Shown one piece after another: positions 25,419 to 33,938 of a DNA stretch of 64,000 bases; positions within the stretch are counted from its first letter, which is position 1, and every line of letters starts with the position of its first letter. The position numbers were made by a program, and so were the translations under genes. The notes below the pieces were generated by a model. That model saw only the letters and a program-made list of their open reading frames with translations. It was not told where the DNA came from and did not search any database. Origin of the DNA: Dehalococcoidia bacterium (GTDB lineage: Bacteria; Chloroflexota; Dehalococcoidia; Bin125); contig JAJDTU010000003.1 in the NCBI GenBank assembly GCA_022826965.1, positions 59,035-123,034 of the forward strand. Direction: 5' to 3'.

Positions 25419-26846
25419 ATGGCAATACAGGGTTACTCGGATCTCGATGGGTTGGAGCTGGCGAGGATGGTCGCCGACCGCGAGGTGTCGGCCACCGAGC
25501 TGCTCGAGGAGGCAATTGAGCGAACGGAGCGGGTCAATCCGCAGATCAACGCTGTCGTCTACCCCTACTTCGACGAAGCGCGGGAACGAGCGTATGAGGG
25601 TCTGCCTGACGGCCCCTTCACCGGCGTGCCCTTCCTGCTCAAGGACCTCTACCTGCTCTACGCCGGTCAACCGATGAGCAACGGCTCGCGCATCTTCGCC
25701 GACTACGTCCCCGACCACGACCACGAAATGACCACCCGCTACAAGGCGGCCGGTCTCTCGATCTTCGGTCGATCCACCTCGCCCGAGTTCGGCATCACCG
25801 CCACCACCGAGTCCATCGTCCACGGCAAGACACGCAACCCCTGGAACCTGGAACACACAGCGGGCGGCTCCTCGGGCGGCGCAGCCGCAGCGGTGGCGGC
25901 GGGCATCCTCCCCGTCGCGAACGCCTCCGACGGCGGCGGCAGCATCCGCATCCCCGCCTCCTGCTGCGGCCTCTTCGGCCTCAAACCGACCCGCGCCCGC
26001 ACCCCCGCCGGACCGGACGTCGGCGAGGGCTGGGCCGGACAGTCCACGATCCACGCCGTCTCCCGCAGCGTCCGCGACTCCGCCGCGCTGCTCGACGCCA
26101 CCGCCGGTCCCGACCTCGGCGCGCCGTACTACGCGCCTCCGCCCGAACGCCCATGGTTGGACGAAGTCGGCCGGGACCCGGGCAATCTGCGTGTCGGCGT
26201 CATCAAGACCGCCTTCAACGGCGTCGAGACCCATCCCGACTGCGTCGCCGCCGTCGACCACGCCGCCGACCTCTGCCGCCGGCTCGGGCTGGAGGTCGAG
26301 GAAGCGGAGCTGGACATCCCCGAAGAACTGCGCATCGCCCTCTGGAACGTCGTTCGTCCCAGCACACTTGTCGCCGTCCAGGACCGCGCCGCCCAGCTGG
26401 GACGCGAACCCAACCCAGAAGACGTCGAGCCGATCACCTGGCAGATGATCAACTCCGACCAACCCAGCGCCGCCGACTACATCCGCGCCACCCGCGCCGT
26501 CCACGCGATCGGCAGGCTCGTCGCCGGTTTCTTCACCGGCTACGACCTGATGCTCACGCCGACCATGGCGATGCCACCCTTCCCGCTCGGCCACCTCAAC
26601 CTCGACCGCGATGACATGCGCGCCCAGGGCGAGGACGTCGCCTACACCGTCGCCTACACGTCGACATTCAACTCTGCTGGCAACCCCGCCGCCTCGATCC
26701 CGCTCTACTGGAACGAGGACGGCCTGCCGATCGGCACGCACTTTGTCGCCCCCTACGCTGACGAGGCGTCGCTGATTCGGATCGGGTCGGCGCTCGAACA
26801 GTTGCAGCCGTGGGCCAACCGCAAGCCTCCCGTACACTCCGACTAG
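25419..26846 (+). CDS. Amidase signature family hydrolase
   Basis: A protein of 475 residues. The Ser-cisSer-Lys triad of the amidase signature family is visible: Lys in VPFLLKDLY, the Gly/Ser-rich core HTAGGSSGGAAAAVAAG, and the nucleophile Ser in GGGSIRIPASCCGLFG. These enzymes hydrolyse amides, such as carboxamides, acyl-amino compounds or nylon-type oligomers; GatA is an unlikely alternative because gatB/gatC are absent. Start ATG 25419 follows GAGAGGAC. It ends 18 nt before the TPP enzyme gene, so the two probably form one operon. Confidence 0.88.
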   Translation: MAIQGYSDLDGLELARMVADREVSATELLEEAIERTERVNPQINAVVYPYFDEARERAYEGLPDGPFTGVPFLLKDLYLLYAGQPMSNGSRIFADYVPDHDHEMTTRYKAAGLSIFGRSTSPEFGITATTESIVHGKTRNPWNLEHTAGGSSGGAAAAVAAGILPVANASDGGGSIRIPASCCGLFGLKPTRARTPAGPDVGEGWAGQSTIHAVSRSVRDSAALLDATAGPDLGAPYYAPPPERPWLDEVGRDPGNLRVGVIKTAFNGVETHPDCVAAVDHAADLCRRLGLEVEEAELDIPEELRIALWNVVRPSTLVAVQDRAAQLGREPNPEDVEPITWQMINSDQPSAADYIRATRAVHAIGRLVAGFFTGYDLMLTPTMAMPPFPLGHLNLDRDDMRAQGEDVAYTVAYTSTFNSAGNPAASIPLYWNEDGLPIGTHFVAPYADEASLIRIGSALEQLQPWANRKPPVHSD

Positions 26847-26864
26847 TCACCTAGGAGCCACCAC

Positions 26865-28511
26865 ATGAGAACCGCAAACGCCATCGCCGAAATGCTCAAG
26901 CGGGAAGGCGTCGACTTCGTCGTCGGCTATCCCGTCAACCCGATCTTCGAGGCGGCCGCCGAAGCCGACATCCGCACGATTATCGTCCGCCAGGAGCGAA
27001 CCGGCATCCACATCGCCGACGCCTTTGCCCGCATGAATTCGGGCGATCGGGTAGCCGTCTACCTGACCCAGAACGGTCCCGGCTCGGAGAACTCGTTCGG
27101 CGGCCTCGCCCAGGCCTGGTCGGAGTCCGCGCCGATGGTCGCGATCCCCGGCGGCTACGCCCGAGCCCAGACCAACGTCGCGCCCAACTTCTCGGGCCTG
27201 GTCAACTTCCAGCACGTCAGCAAGTGGACCGAGCAGCTCACCGACGCCAACGACCTCGCCAACGCCGTCCGACGCGCCTTCACGCACGCGAAGAACGGCC
27301 GCCAGCGGCCGGTCGTGCTGGAGATCCCCGGCGACCTCTGGGGCGCTGAGTTCGAGGAGCCGCTCAACTACACGCCGACCCCGGCCTACCGTTCCGGTCC
27401 CGACCCCGCCGACGCGCGCAAGGCCGCGCAGACGCTGGTCATCGCCGAGCGCCCCGTGATCTACGCCGGCCAGGGCGTGCACTACGCCAAGGCCTGGGAC
27501 CAGCTCAGGGAACTGGCCGAGCTGCTCGAGTCGCCGGTCACCACCTCGCTGCAGGGCAAGAGCGCCTTCCCCGAGACCCATCCGCTCTCGCTGGGCTCCG
27601 GAGGCCGCGCCTTCCCGAAGGCGGTGCACGAGTTCCTGCAGGACGCCGACGTCGTCTTCGGCATCGGCTGCTCCTTCGCCAAGACCGGCTTCGGCCTGCA
27701 GATGCCCAAGGGCCCGTACTACATCCATTCGACCCTCGACCCCGAGGATTTCAACAACGAGGTCGAGATCTCCGAGGGCGTCGTCGGCGACGCCGCGCTG
27801 GTGCTCGACGCGATCATCGGCGAGGTGCGCGAACTGATCTCCGGCCCGCGCGGTCGCGCCGACGCGGTCGCCGCGAAGATCGCCGAGGTCAACGGCGGCT
27901 GGCGCAAGGATTGGTCGCACAAGACCGACTCCAACGACACGCCAATCAACCCCTACCGCGCGCTGCGCGACCTGCACGCCACCCTCGATGAGACGGTCGG
28001 GATTGACAACGTCGTCGCCACCCACGACGCCGGTTCGCCCCGCGACCAGATGTCGCCGTTCTGGAACTCGACCACGCCGCTCAGCTACATCGGCTGGGGC
28101 AAGACGACCCAGCTCGGCACCGGGCTCGGCTACGCCATGGGCGCCAAGGTCTCCGACCCCGAGAAGACCTGCCTCAACGTCTGGGGCGACGCCGCGATCG
28201 GCATGACCGGCATGGATTTCGAAACCGCCGTGCGCGAGAACATCCCCATCCTCAGCGTGCTACTCAACAACTTCTCGATGGCGATCGAGCTGCCAATCAT
28301 GAAGACCGCCACCGAAAAGTACCGAGCCACCGACATCTCCGGAAACTACTCCGACATGGCCAAAGCCTTCGGAGGCTACGGAGAACGAGTCGAGTCCCCC
28401 GGAGACCTCAAGGAAGCCTTCAAGCGAGGCATCCGAGCCACCGAAGACGGCCAACCAGCCCTCATCGAGGTCATCACCTCAAAGGAAATCGACTACTCCG
28501 TCTTCCGCTAA
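26865..28511 (+). CDS. Thiamine pyrophosphate-dependent enzyme, acetolactate synthase-like
   Basis: A protein of 548 residues with the three-domain layout of TPP carboligases and decarboxylases. The N-terminal Pyr domain has the catalytic Glu in VRQERTGIH. The central domain reads RPVIYAGQGVHYAKA. The C-terminal PP domain has GDAAIGMTGMDFETA, the Mg/TPP motif, with LLNNFS near its end. The family includes acetolactate synthase, benzoylformate decarboxylase, oxalyl-CoA decarboxylase and others; the sequence does not settle which. Start ATG 26865 has TAGGAG nine bases upstream. Position after an amidase hints at a catabolic pair that releases and then splits an oxo-acid. Confidence 0.85.
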   Translation: MRTANAIAEMLKREGVDFVVGYPVNPIFEAAAEADIRTIIVRQERTGIHIADAFARMNSGDRVAVYLTQNGPGSENSFGGLAQAWSESAPMVAIPGGYARAQTNVAPNFSGLVNFQHVSKWTEQLTDANDLANAVRRAFTHAKNGRQRPVVLEIPGDLWGAEFEEPLNYTPTPAYRSGPDPADARKAAQTLVIAERPVIYAGQGVHYAKAWDQLRELAELLESPVTTSLQGKSAFPETHPLSLGSGGRAFPKAVHEFLQDADVVFGIGCSFAKTGFGLQMPKGPYYIHSTLDPEDFNNEVEISEGVVGDAALVLDAIIGEVRELISGPRGRADAVAAKIAEVNGGWRKDWSHKTDSNDTPINPYRALRDLHATLDETVGIDNVVATHDAGSPRDQMSPFWNSTTPLSYIGWGKTTQLGTGLGYAMGAKVSDPEKTCLNVWGDAAIGMTGMDFETAVRENIPILSVLLNNFSMAIELPIMKTATEKYRATDISGNYSDMAKAFGGYGERVESPGDLKEAFKRGIRATEDGQPALIEVITSKEIDYSVFR

Positions 28512-28529
28512 GACGCGGTATCGCGGCGT

Positions 28530-28607
28530 TCCTCTCTCCCCCCGCCCCGCGGGGGGAGATGCCGAAAGCCTGCCCCGCACTCGATGCGGGGGCAGAAGGG
28601 GGCTTCC
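28530..28607. repeat. Copy of the CCTCTCCCCCCGC palindromic element (intergenic)
   Basis: Contains CTCTCCCCCCGC, a hairpin to GCGGGGGGAGATG, then a nested hairpin with arms TGCCCCGCA/TGCGGGGGCA and an ending GAAGGGGGC. It matches the right half of the 111-bp element found inside the CoA-transferase gene at 30543-30653, so it is the same family with a different internal hairpin. Confidence 0.65.
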
Positions 28608-28689
28608 CCGGAGCCGCCGTCCCCGCCCCCGAGCGGGGACCTGCCCCGCCGCGCTACTGCGAACTCAAGCGCAACACCAAGAACAAGTC

Positions 28690-28709
28690 GCCCCCGCGCA
28701 GGCGGGGGC
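28690..28709. repeat. Short palindrome, GCCCCCGC-GCAG-GCGGGGGC
   Basis: An 8-bp perfect stem with loop GCAG, the same core and loop as the palindromes at 22085 and 28777. Confidence 0.65.
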
Positions 28710-28776
28710 CCGACCGGGTGAAGCGCCCTGCCCGACCATCGTTCCACCCCCGGGTCATTCCTGCGACCCCACCGTC

Positions 28777-28796
28777 ATTCCCGCGCAGGCGGGAAT
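28777..28796. repeat. Short palindrome, ATTCCCGC-GCAG-GCGGGAAT
   Basis: An 8-bp perfect stem with loop GCAG. The flank GGGAATCCAT is the form common to REP-like intergenic palindromes in many bacteria. Confidence 0.65.
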
Positions 28797-28845
28797 CCAT
28801 CCAGGAAGACGAAACTTTGGGCACCAAGCGTCTGTGCCGGATCAT

Positions 28846-28863
28846 TTCCCGCCTCGGCGGGAA
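28846..28863. repeat. Short palindrome, TTCCCGCC-TC-GGCGGGAA
   Basis: An 8-bp perfect stem with a 2-nt loop, related to the neighbouring CCCGC palindromes. Confidence 0.55.
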
Positions 28864-29108
28864 CAACAGAGGCCAAGTCGAACCTCTTCGAGAGCGGGTA
28901 ACCGGTCTGACGTACAACGCCATCCCGACATTCCTCGCTCTCAGAATACTGCGCAACAGTTCGACTATCTGCCGACCTCCACGATCACTCAATCGAACCG
29001 CGAACTGGCTACAATCCGCTTATCTGTTCGATACTCAGGAATCGAGAGCAATCCCCATGCCGACCCTCGCCCAGCCAACCGACCGGCGCCTCCCGTTCGC
29101 GCCGCAAT

Positions 29109-29237
29109 CGAACGAATCTGAACAAAACCGAACGCTCCCGAACGCCGCCGGCCGCCTGATCCCCCGCGGACAAGACTGAAAATGCCTGAAGAAACCTGAA
29201 AGAACCCGAAAAAAGCTGAAAGCCGAAATCGCCGAAA
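29109..29237. repeat. 10-bp-phased CYGAA array
   Basis: YGAAC occurs at 29109, 29119, 29129 and 29139, exactly 10 bp apart. After a 32-bp interruption CYGAA occurs at 29176, 29186, 29196, 29206 and 29216, again exactly 10 bp apart, then at 29223 and 29232 with loose spacing. The period equals one helical turn and is not a multiple of three, so protein coding does not explain it. A-rich runs fall on one face of the helix, predicting curved DNA or stacked protein sites. Confidence 0.6.
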
Positions 29238-29343
29238 CCCAGCAAAACACTGGAGATCGTGGCCTTCACCCCCTCGGAAAAAAGTTCCCCGAAAACCTGA
29301 AAATCCCGTCCCAACTCACTGGAAAGGAACGCGACGACCAGAA

Positions 29344-31734
29344 TTACTCGATCACCCCGTCCGCCTCCAGCCGCGCCACCTCCTCCGCCGGCATGCCCAG
29401 CCAGTCGGCAGCCACCGACACGTTCGACTCACCGAAGACCTCCGAGCGGTTGTAGACCGTCGCCGGCGTCTTCTCAAACTTTAGCGCAAGCCGATCCGCC
29501 TTGAGCGGTCCGAGGTCGGGATGCCGATCGTCGTAAGCGAAGTGCACCCCGGCCTGGGCCAGTTGCGGATCGCGATTGACCAGGTCATCCCCGGTCTGCA
29601 CGACCCCAGCCGGCACCCCGGCCTCCTGGCAGCGCTGCATCAGCTCGTAGCGATCCTGGTTCATGCTCCACGCGCTGATTCGGGCGTCAATCTCGCTTCG
29701 CCTTGCGGCCCGTCCTTCGACGGACTGCAGCGAGTCGTCCTCGAGCCAGTCGTGGACGTCCATCAGCCGACATAAGGCGCGCCACTGATCGTCGTCGACC
29801 ACCGCAATCGCACACCACTGGTCCTCGCCATGACACGGGTAGATCGCGTGCGGGGTCCACGACTCCCACGGCGGGGCGTTGCCAACCGGTTCAGCGGCGA
29901 CCCCGTTGGCGAACCAGTTGAGCAGCGCCGGCCCGCCGAAGTTGACGCCGACCTCAAACTGGCTCATGTCGATCCGCTGTCCCTTACCGGTCAGACGCCG
30001 ACCCTCCAGCGCCGCCAGCACGGCGACCGCTCCGTGCAGCCCGGCCATGTGGTCGTTGTAGCTAAAGCCGATCCCGATGTCGTTGCGACCCGGCACGCCG
30101 GTCAGATACGTCAGCCCGGCCAGCGCGTGCACCGTCGGCGCGTAGGTCACGTACTTCGACCAGGGGCCGGAAACGCCCATGCCCGACATCCCGACATAGA
30201 TCACACCGGGGTTGTCGACGCTGACGTCGTCATAGCCAATCCGCCAACGGTCGAGCACGCCCACCGAGAAGTTGTCGATCACCACATCGGCCTGAAGCGC
30301 CAGCCGCCGCGCGATGTCGCGCGCTTCCTGGCGGCTCAGGTCGAGTTGGAAGACCCGCTTGTTGCGGTTCCATAGCGCGTGGTAGGGATGGTCAACCCCG
30401 CCCGCCAGTCCGGCGCGGGTCGAAGACATGATCTTAACGACATCGGCCCCCATGTCGCCCAGCACCCGCGTCGCGAACGGTCCGGCCAGCACATGGGTGA
30501 AGTCAAGAATGCGGATGCCCTCAAGCGGGCCTGTGGTGGGACGCCCCCCTCTGCCTTCGGCATCTCCCCCCGCTTCGCGGCGGGAGAGATTGGGCCTGGT
30601 CCCCTCTCCCCCCGCTTCGCGGGGGGAGATGTCACGTAGTGACAGAGGGGGGCTCCCCGCCCCGCCAATCCTCCAGGGCGTCTCGGAGAAGTGGTACGGC
30701 GCACCGGGTCCGCTCACCGTCGCATCGCCCACGGGGTACTCAGTCCACCAGTCCCGAGCCTCAAGCTGCGGATTGCCCGCCACCTCCGGCGTCGTCATCA
30801 CCCAGCCGTAGGGATGATGCCGAGCCTGCGCTTCGTGGAAGAAGGGCTCGACCTCCTTGGTCCCAACCCAATCGCGCAGGGCCGCCATCGTCACATCGAT
30901 CATCTCGGCCACGTTGGCAGGATCGCTGAAGCGCTCATCCAGCAGCTCGAGTCCTCGGCCTTCCTCCACCAGCCAGGCGGCCTGCCGCGAGAAGTCGGGT
31001 GTCGGCGTAATCATGATCGAGCCGCCGATCGCCTGCATCACCACGTACGCGTTGGACCAGTGCAGCGAACCCTGTCGCTTGAGCACCGGACCACTCCCGA
31101 ACGGCAGCATCTCGTGGTACCACGCCCACATCAGCACGTGCTCGAGGATGCTGCCCAGCGCCTCGTGCGTGCTGAGCCGCACGATCTGGCCCTCACCGGT
31201 CTCGCGCGCATGGTTCAGAGCCGCCAGCGCCCCAACCACGGCATAGACCCCGCCGACGAACGCGTACTGGTCGCCGTACAGCTTGAGCGGCGGCGTATCG
31301 ACATCGCCCGACGTCGCGGCAATCCCACCCAACGCCTCCGCCACGAGTCCCGGCGCCGGGTAGCTCTGCCACGGACCCGCGCGCCCGAACGATGTGACGT
31401 CGACAATCACCACACCAGGATTGACCGCAAGCAGGGCCTCAGGGTCCGCCAACCGCTCGCAGTCGAGGATGACGTTGGCGGACCGGGCGAGTTCCGCGAC
31501 AGCGCCTGAGTCCTCGTCCGTGAACTGGCGCGAGCTGGCGAAGTAGGCATGCCACAGCGATGCGCCGTTCTCGTGGAACGGCGCCCGCTGACGCAGCGGG
31601 TCGCCACCCGGCGGTTCCACGCGCGCAACCTCCGCACCCAGATCGCCCAGCAGCTTGCCCGCGTAGATCGCGCGATCATCGGTCAGATCGACCACTCGAA
31701 CGTTAGCCAGCGGACCGGATCGGCTGTCGGACAT
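29344..31734 (-). CDS. Fused two-domain CaiB/BaiF family CoA-transferase
   Basis: A protein of 796 residues, about twice the usual 400. Domain A (about 1-350) begins LANVRVVDLTDDRAIYAGKLLGDLGAEV. Domain B (about 400-796) begins GPLEGIRILDFTHVLAGPFATRVLGDMG and keeps the Asp expected as the acyl-anhydride nucleophile in the class III fold. Such enzymes move CoA between acids (formyl-CoA, carnitine-CoA, succinyl-CoA types). The linker (about residues 360-398) is low-complexity and is encoded by a palindromic repeat at 30543-30653. Start ATG 31734 lacks a clear ribosome site. It is divergent from an acyl-CoA dehydrogenase gene, suggesting joint acyl-CoA catabolism. Confidence 0.88.
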   Translation of the reverse strand: MSDSRSGPLANVRVVDLTDDRAIYAGKLLGDLGAEVARVEPPGGDPLRQRAPFHENGASLWHAYFASSRQFTDEDSGAVAELARSANVILDCERLADPEALLAVNPGVVIVDVTSFGRAGPWQSYPAPGLVAEALGGIAATSGDVDTPPLKLYGDQYAFVGGVYAVVGALAALNHARETGEGQIVRLSTHEALGSILEHVLMWAWYHEMLPFGSGPVLKRQGSLHWSNAYVVMQAIGGSIMITPTPDFSRQAAWLVEEGRGLELLDERFSDPANVAEMIDVTMAALRDWVGTKEVEPFFHEAQARHHPYGWVMTTPEVAGNPQLEARDWWTEYPVGDATVSGPGAPYHFSETPWRIGGAGSPPLSLRDISPREAGGEGTRPNLSRREAGGDAEGRGGRPTTGPLEGIRILDFTHVLAGPFATRVLGDMGADVVKIMSSTRAGLAGGVDHPYHALWNRNKRVFQLDLSRQEARDIARRLALQADVVIDNFSVGVLDRWRIGYDDVSVDNPGVIYVGMSGMGVSGPWSKYVTYAPTVHALAGLTYLTGVPGRNDIGIGFSYNDHMAGLHGAVAVLAALEGRRLTGKGQRIDMSQFEVGVNFGGPALLNWFANGVAAEPVGNAPPWESWTPHAIYPCHGEDQWCAIAVVDDDQWRALCRLMDVHDWLEDDSLQSVEGRAARRSEIDARISAWSMNQDRYELMQRCQEAGVPAGVVQTGDDLVNRDPQLAQAGVHFAYDDRHPDLGPLKADRLALKFEKTPATVYNRSEVFGESNVSVAADWLGMPAEEVARLEADGVIE
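30543..30653. repeat. 111-bp palindromic element inside the CoA-transferase gene
   Basis: The ends are inverted repeats: GCCCCCCTCTG at the left and CAGAGGGGGGC at the right. Each is followed inward by a small hairpin (TGCC-TTC-GGCA; GTCAC-GTA-GTGAC) and then CATCTCCCCCCGC or its complement. Its length, 111 bp, equals 37 codons, so the reading frame is kept. The encoded stretch is Ser/Pro/Arg/Gly/Glu-rich and lies between the two enzyme domains. A related copy is intergenic at 28530-28607. Confidence 0.75.
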
Positions 31735-31877
31735 GGGAGAGAGTGTAGAGGGGAATCAGGAACGCTCAGCGTCCGACCCCCTCTCCCTCTGGGACAGCGC
31801 ATCAGAGCTGCGGGGATTGGCAATGGCCTCTGTTAATCTGAGTCCACGTTCAGTTCGTCAGGCGGGGGAGAGCACTC

Positions 31878-33062
31878 ATGGACTTCAAATTCTCGGCCGA
31901 GGATGTGGCGTTTCGGGACGAGGTGCTCGACTTCCTCGGCCAGCAACTGCCTCCCGGCTGGGCCGACCTCTCAGAAGGGCCGGCCGAAGACGGCGCCGCG
32001 AACCGCGAGCGCTGGGAGTTCACCCGAGGCTTCCACCGAGCCCTGGCCGAGCGCGGCTGGTTGACGCTGGGCTGGCCCCAGGAGCACGGCGGCGCGGGCG
32101 CCGGCCCGATCCGCCAGGCGATGTTCAACGAGACCATGGCCCACCACCGCGCCCCGGTCTACAACCAGGGCGTCGACCGCGTCGGCCCGACCGTGATCAT
32201 GTACGGCTCGGACGAGCAGAAGGACTTCTTCCTGCCCCGCATCCGCGGCGCCGACATCTCCTGGTGTCAGGGATTCTCGGAGCCCGGCTCCGGCTCGGAC
32301 CTCGCCTCGCTCCAGACCCGGGCGCAGCGCGACGGCGACGACTACATCATCAACGGTCAGAAGATCTGGACCTCGGGCGCGCAGCACGCCGACTGGATCT
32401 TCATGCTCGCCCGCACCGAGCCGGACGCGCCCAAGCACCGCGGGATCTCCTTCTTCCTGGTCGACATGAAGACGCCCGGCATCACGGTCCGTCCGCTGGT
32501 CAACATGGCCAACCGCCACCACTTCAACGAGGTCTTCTTCGAGGACGTGCGCGTCCCGGCCAAGAACATGGTCGGCGAGGAGAATCGCGGCTGGTACGTG
32601 GCGACGACCACGCTCGACTTCGAGCGCTCCGGCATCTCCCGCGTCGTCTCGGGCGTGCGCCTCCTGGGCGAGCTGACCGACCTCGCGAGCCGGCCCGGTC
32701 CGGACGGCCGGCGTCCGGACGAAGACCCGCGCATCCGGCATAAGCTGGCCGACCTCAACATCGAGTTCACCGTGGGCCGCTGGCTCGCCTACCGCGTCGC
32801 CTGGATGCAGTCGCAGGGCCTCGTCCCCAACCACGAAGCCTCGATGTCCAAGCTCTACGGCACCATGATCAATCAGCGCCTGGCCGGCATGATCAACATG
32901 TTCGGCCTCGGAGGCGCACTCTCCGGAGAGCAAACCCACGCCCCCCTCCACGGCCGAATGCCCGACGAATACCTCAACGCCGTCCCCCTCACCATCGCCG
33001 CCGGCACCTCCGAGATCATGCGCAACATCATCGCCACCCGAGGCCTCGGCCTCCCGCGCTAG
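31878..33062 (+). CDS. Acyl-CoA dehydrogenase
   Basis: A protein of 394 residues, the normal length. It has an N-terminal helical domain, the FAD/substrate segment WCQGFSEPGSGSDLASLQT, the beta-domain IINGQKIWTSGAQHADW, and a C-terminal domain ending PLTIAAGTSEIMRNIIATRGLGLPR, typical of the long-chain or unusual-substrate branch. It catalyses FAD-dependent alpha,beta-dehydrogenation of an acyl-CoA and passes electrons to ETF. Start ATG 31878 follows GGGGGAGAG. It is divergent from the CoA-transferase 143 bp away; together they suggest activation and oxidation of an unusual acid. Confidence 0.93.
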   Translation: MDFKFSAEDVAFRDEVLDFLGQQLPPGWADLSEGPAEDGAANRERWEFTRGFHRALAERGWLTLGWPQEHGGAGAGPIRQAMFNETMAHHRAPVYNQGVDRVGPTVIMYGSDEQKDFFLPRIRGADISWCQGFSEPGSGSDLASLQTRAQRDGDDYIINGQKIWTSGAQHADWIFMLARTEPDAPKHRGISFFLVDMKTPGITVRPLVNMANRHHFNEVFFEDVRVPAKNMVGEENRGWYVATTTLDFERSGISRVVSGVRLLGELTDLASRPGPDGRRPDEDPRIRHKLADLNIEFTVGRWLAYRVAWMQSQGLVPNHEASMSKLYGTMINQRLAGMINMFGLGGALSGEQTHAPLHGRMPDEYLNAVPLTIAAGTSEIMRNIIATRGLGLPR

Positions 33063-33064
33063 GG

Positions 33065-33916
33065 TCAGTCGACCTCAATCAGAATGCGGCAGTGATCGCT
33101 CGCGCCCCACTCCTCGGCCGAGTTCAAGGCTCGAACCTTGATCTGGTCGTGGAATCCGCGTGAAGCGAAGACGTGATCCAACTGCCACTTGGCCGATTCC
33201 GGTTGCTGCTGGACAGGTCGATAGGTTGGTGTCCGCATCACACGGCCCGCGCCGTCAGGCGTCGAACGAGGACCGAGGTACTCCAGACCCAGCGCATCCA
33301 GCCTGTCCCAGACAGTGCGCTCCCGCCTCATGAAATCCTGGTCGGGGGCATCATCGTCGTTGGTCAGATTGAAATCTCCGGCCACGATGATGCGATGCGT
33401 CGCCGGGTCTGTGGTTCCAATGAACGCAGAGAGATCGGAGATGATGCGGTGCGCCGAAGCGTCGGAATATCCAACTCGAAAGTTGGTCGAGGTATCTGGG
33501 TGCGGACTGAGCCAGCGCGCGTACGCCGAGATCGAGATGAACGCAGGCATGTCGTCCGCCGTTGGCACAATCCGCGCGGCAGCAATCGTGCCAATGCCGC
33601 TCACCGCAATCTCATCGTTAGCAACCAGGCTGATCGGGCTGACCTGCTTGAACCATTCCACGTTCACGCGGTCGGAGAGCTGGACGACCATCGGCCAACG
33701 TTCAAGCAGATTGTTCCAACGCCCTTCGAACCAGTTTGAGTTCCAAACGTGAGAGTCGTAGTGCGCGACTGGTCCGATCCATCCCCGTTCCTCGAAATCC
33801 GAGGGCGGTTTCCCGGTCTCCTGCAGGAGCGCGACATCGACATCGTCCATTGCAGCGAGTTCTTGCCAGGGCTTCCTTCTCTTCGCGATGTTCCAGCACA
33901 CCAGCGTGATAGACAC
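33065..33916 (-). CDS. Endonuclease/exonuclease/phosphatase family protein
   Basis: A protein of 283 residues with the metal-dependent phosphoesterase fold: WNIAK at the start (Asn ligand), LLQETG (catalytic Glu), VAGDFNLTNDDD (Asp/Asn of the catalytic core), LDHVFAS and SDHCRI (final Asp-His). No signal peptide. Substrates in this superfamily range from DNA and RNA to phospholipids and cannot be fixed here. The start appears to be GTG 33916 without a strong ribosome site. Convergent with the acyl-CoA dehydrogenase, 2 nt apart. Confidence 0.82.
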   Translation of the reverse strand: MSITLVCWNIAKRRKPWQELAAMDDVDVALLQETGKPPSDFEERGWIGPVAHYDSHVWNSNWFEGRWNNLLERWPMVVQLSDRVNVEWFKQVSPISLVANDEIAVSGIGTIAAARIVPTADDMPAFISISAYARWLSPHPDTSTNFRVGYSDASAHRIISDLSAFIGTTDPATHRIIVAGDFNLTNDDDAPDQDFMRRERTVWDRLDALGLEYLGPRSTPDGAGRVMRTPTYRPVQQQPESAKWQLDHVFASRGFHDQIKVRALNSAEEWGASDHCRILIEVD

Positions 33917-33938
33917 TTGAGATGCTTCTTCCGTATGG

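Larger units (their letters stand above)
28512..29343. other. Repeat-rich convergent intergenic region
   Basis: An 832-bp region between two genes that both read into it. From left to right it holds a copy of the CCTCTCCCCCCGC palindromic family (28530-28607), three short CCCGC palindromes (28690, 28777, 28846), a stretch with a TACAAT hexamer at 29010-29015 and a 40-codon frame at 29057-29179, and a 10-bp-phased CYGAA array (29109-29237). I found no gene that I would defend. Confidence 0.7.

Noticed and set aside
25401..26837. A 478-codon frame on the minus strand opposite the amidase gene
   Set aside because: The amidase has its full Ser-Ser-Lys triad and ribosome site. The antisense product is a Gly/Val/Asp-rich string without motifs.
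26847..28025. A 392-codon frame on the minus strand opposite the TPP enzyme gene
   Set aside because: It is the complement of a well-supported enzyme gene and has low-complexity Gly/Val/Asp content.
28559..29179. A 206-codon plus-strand frame across the repeat-rich gap
   Set aside because: It runs through several palindromic repeats and changes character along its length, so it is fortuitous coding of repeats.
29009..29314. A 101-codon minus-strand frame over the phased array
   Set aside because: It opens with TTG without a ribosome site, and its Phe-rich stretch only reflects the phased TTCAG/TTCGG complement.
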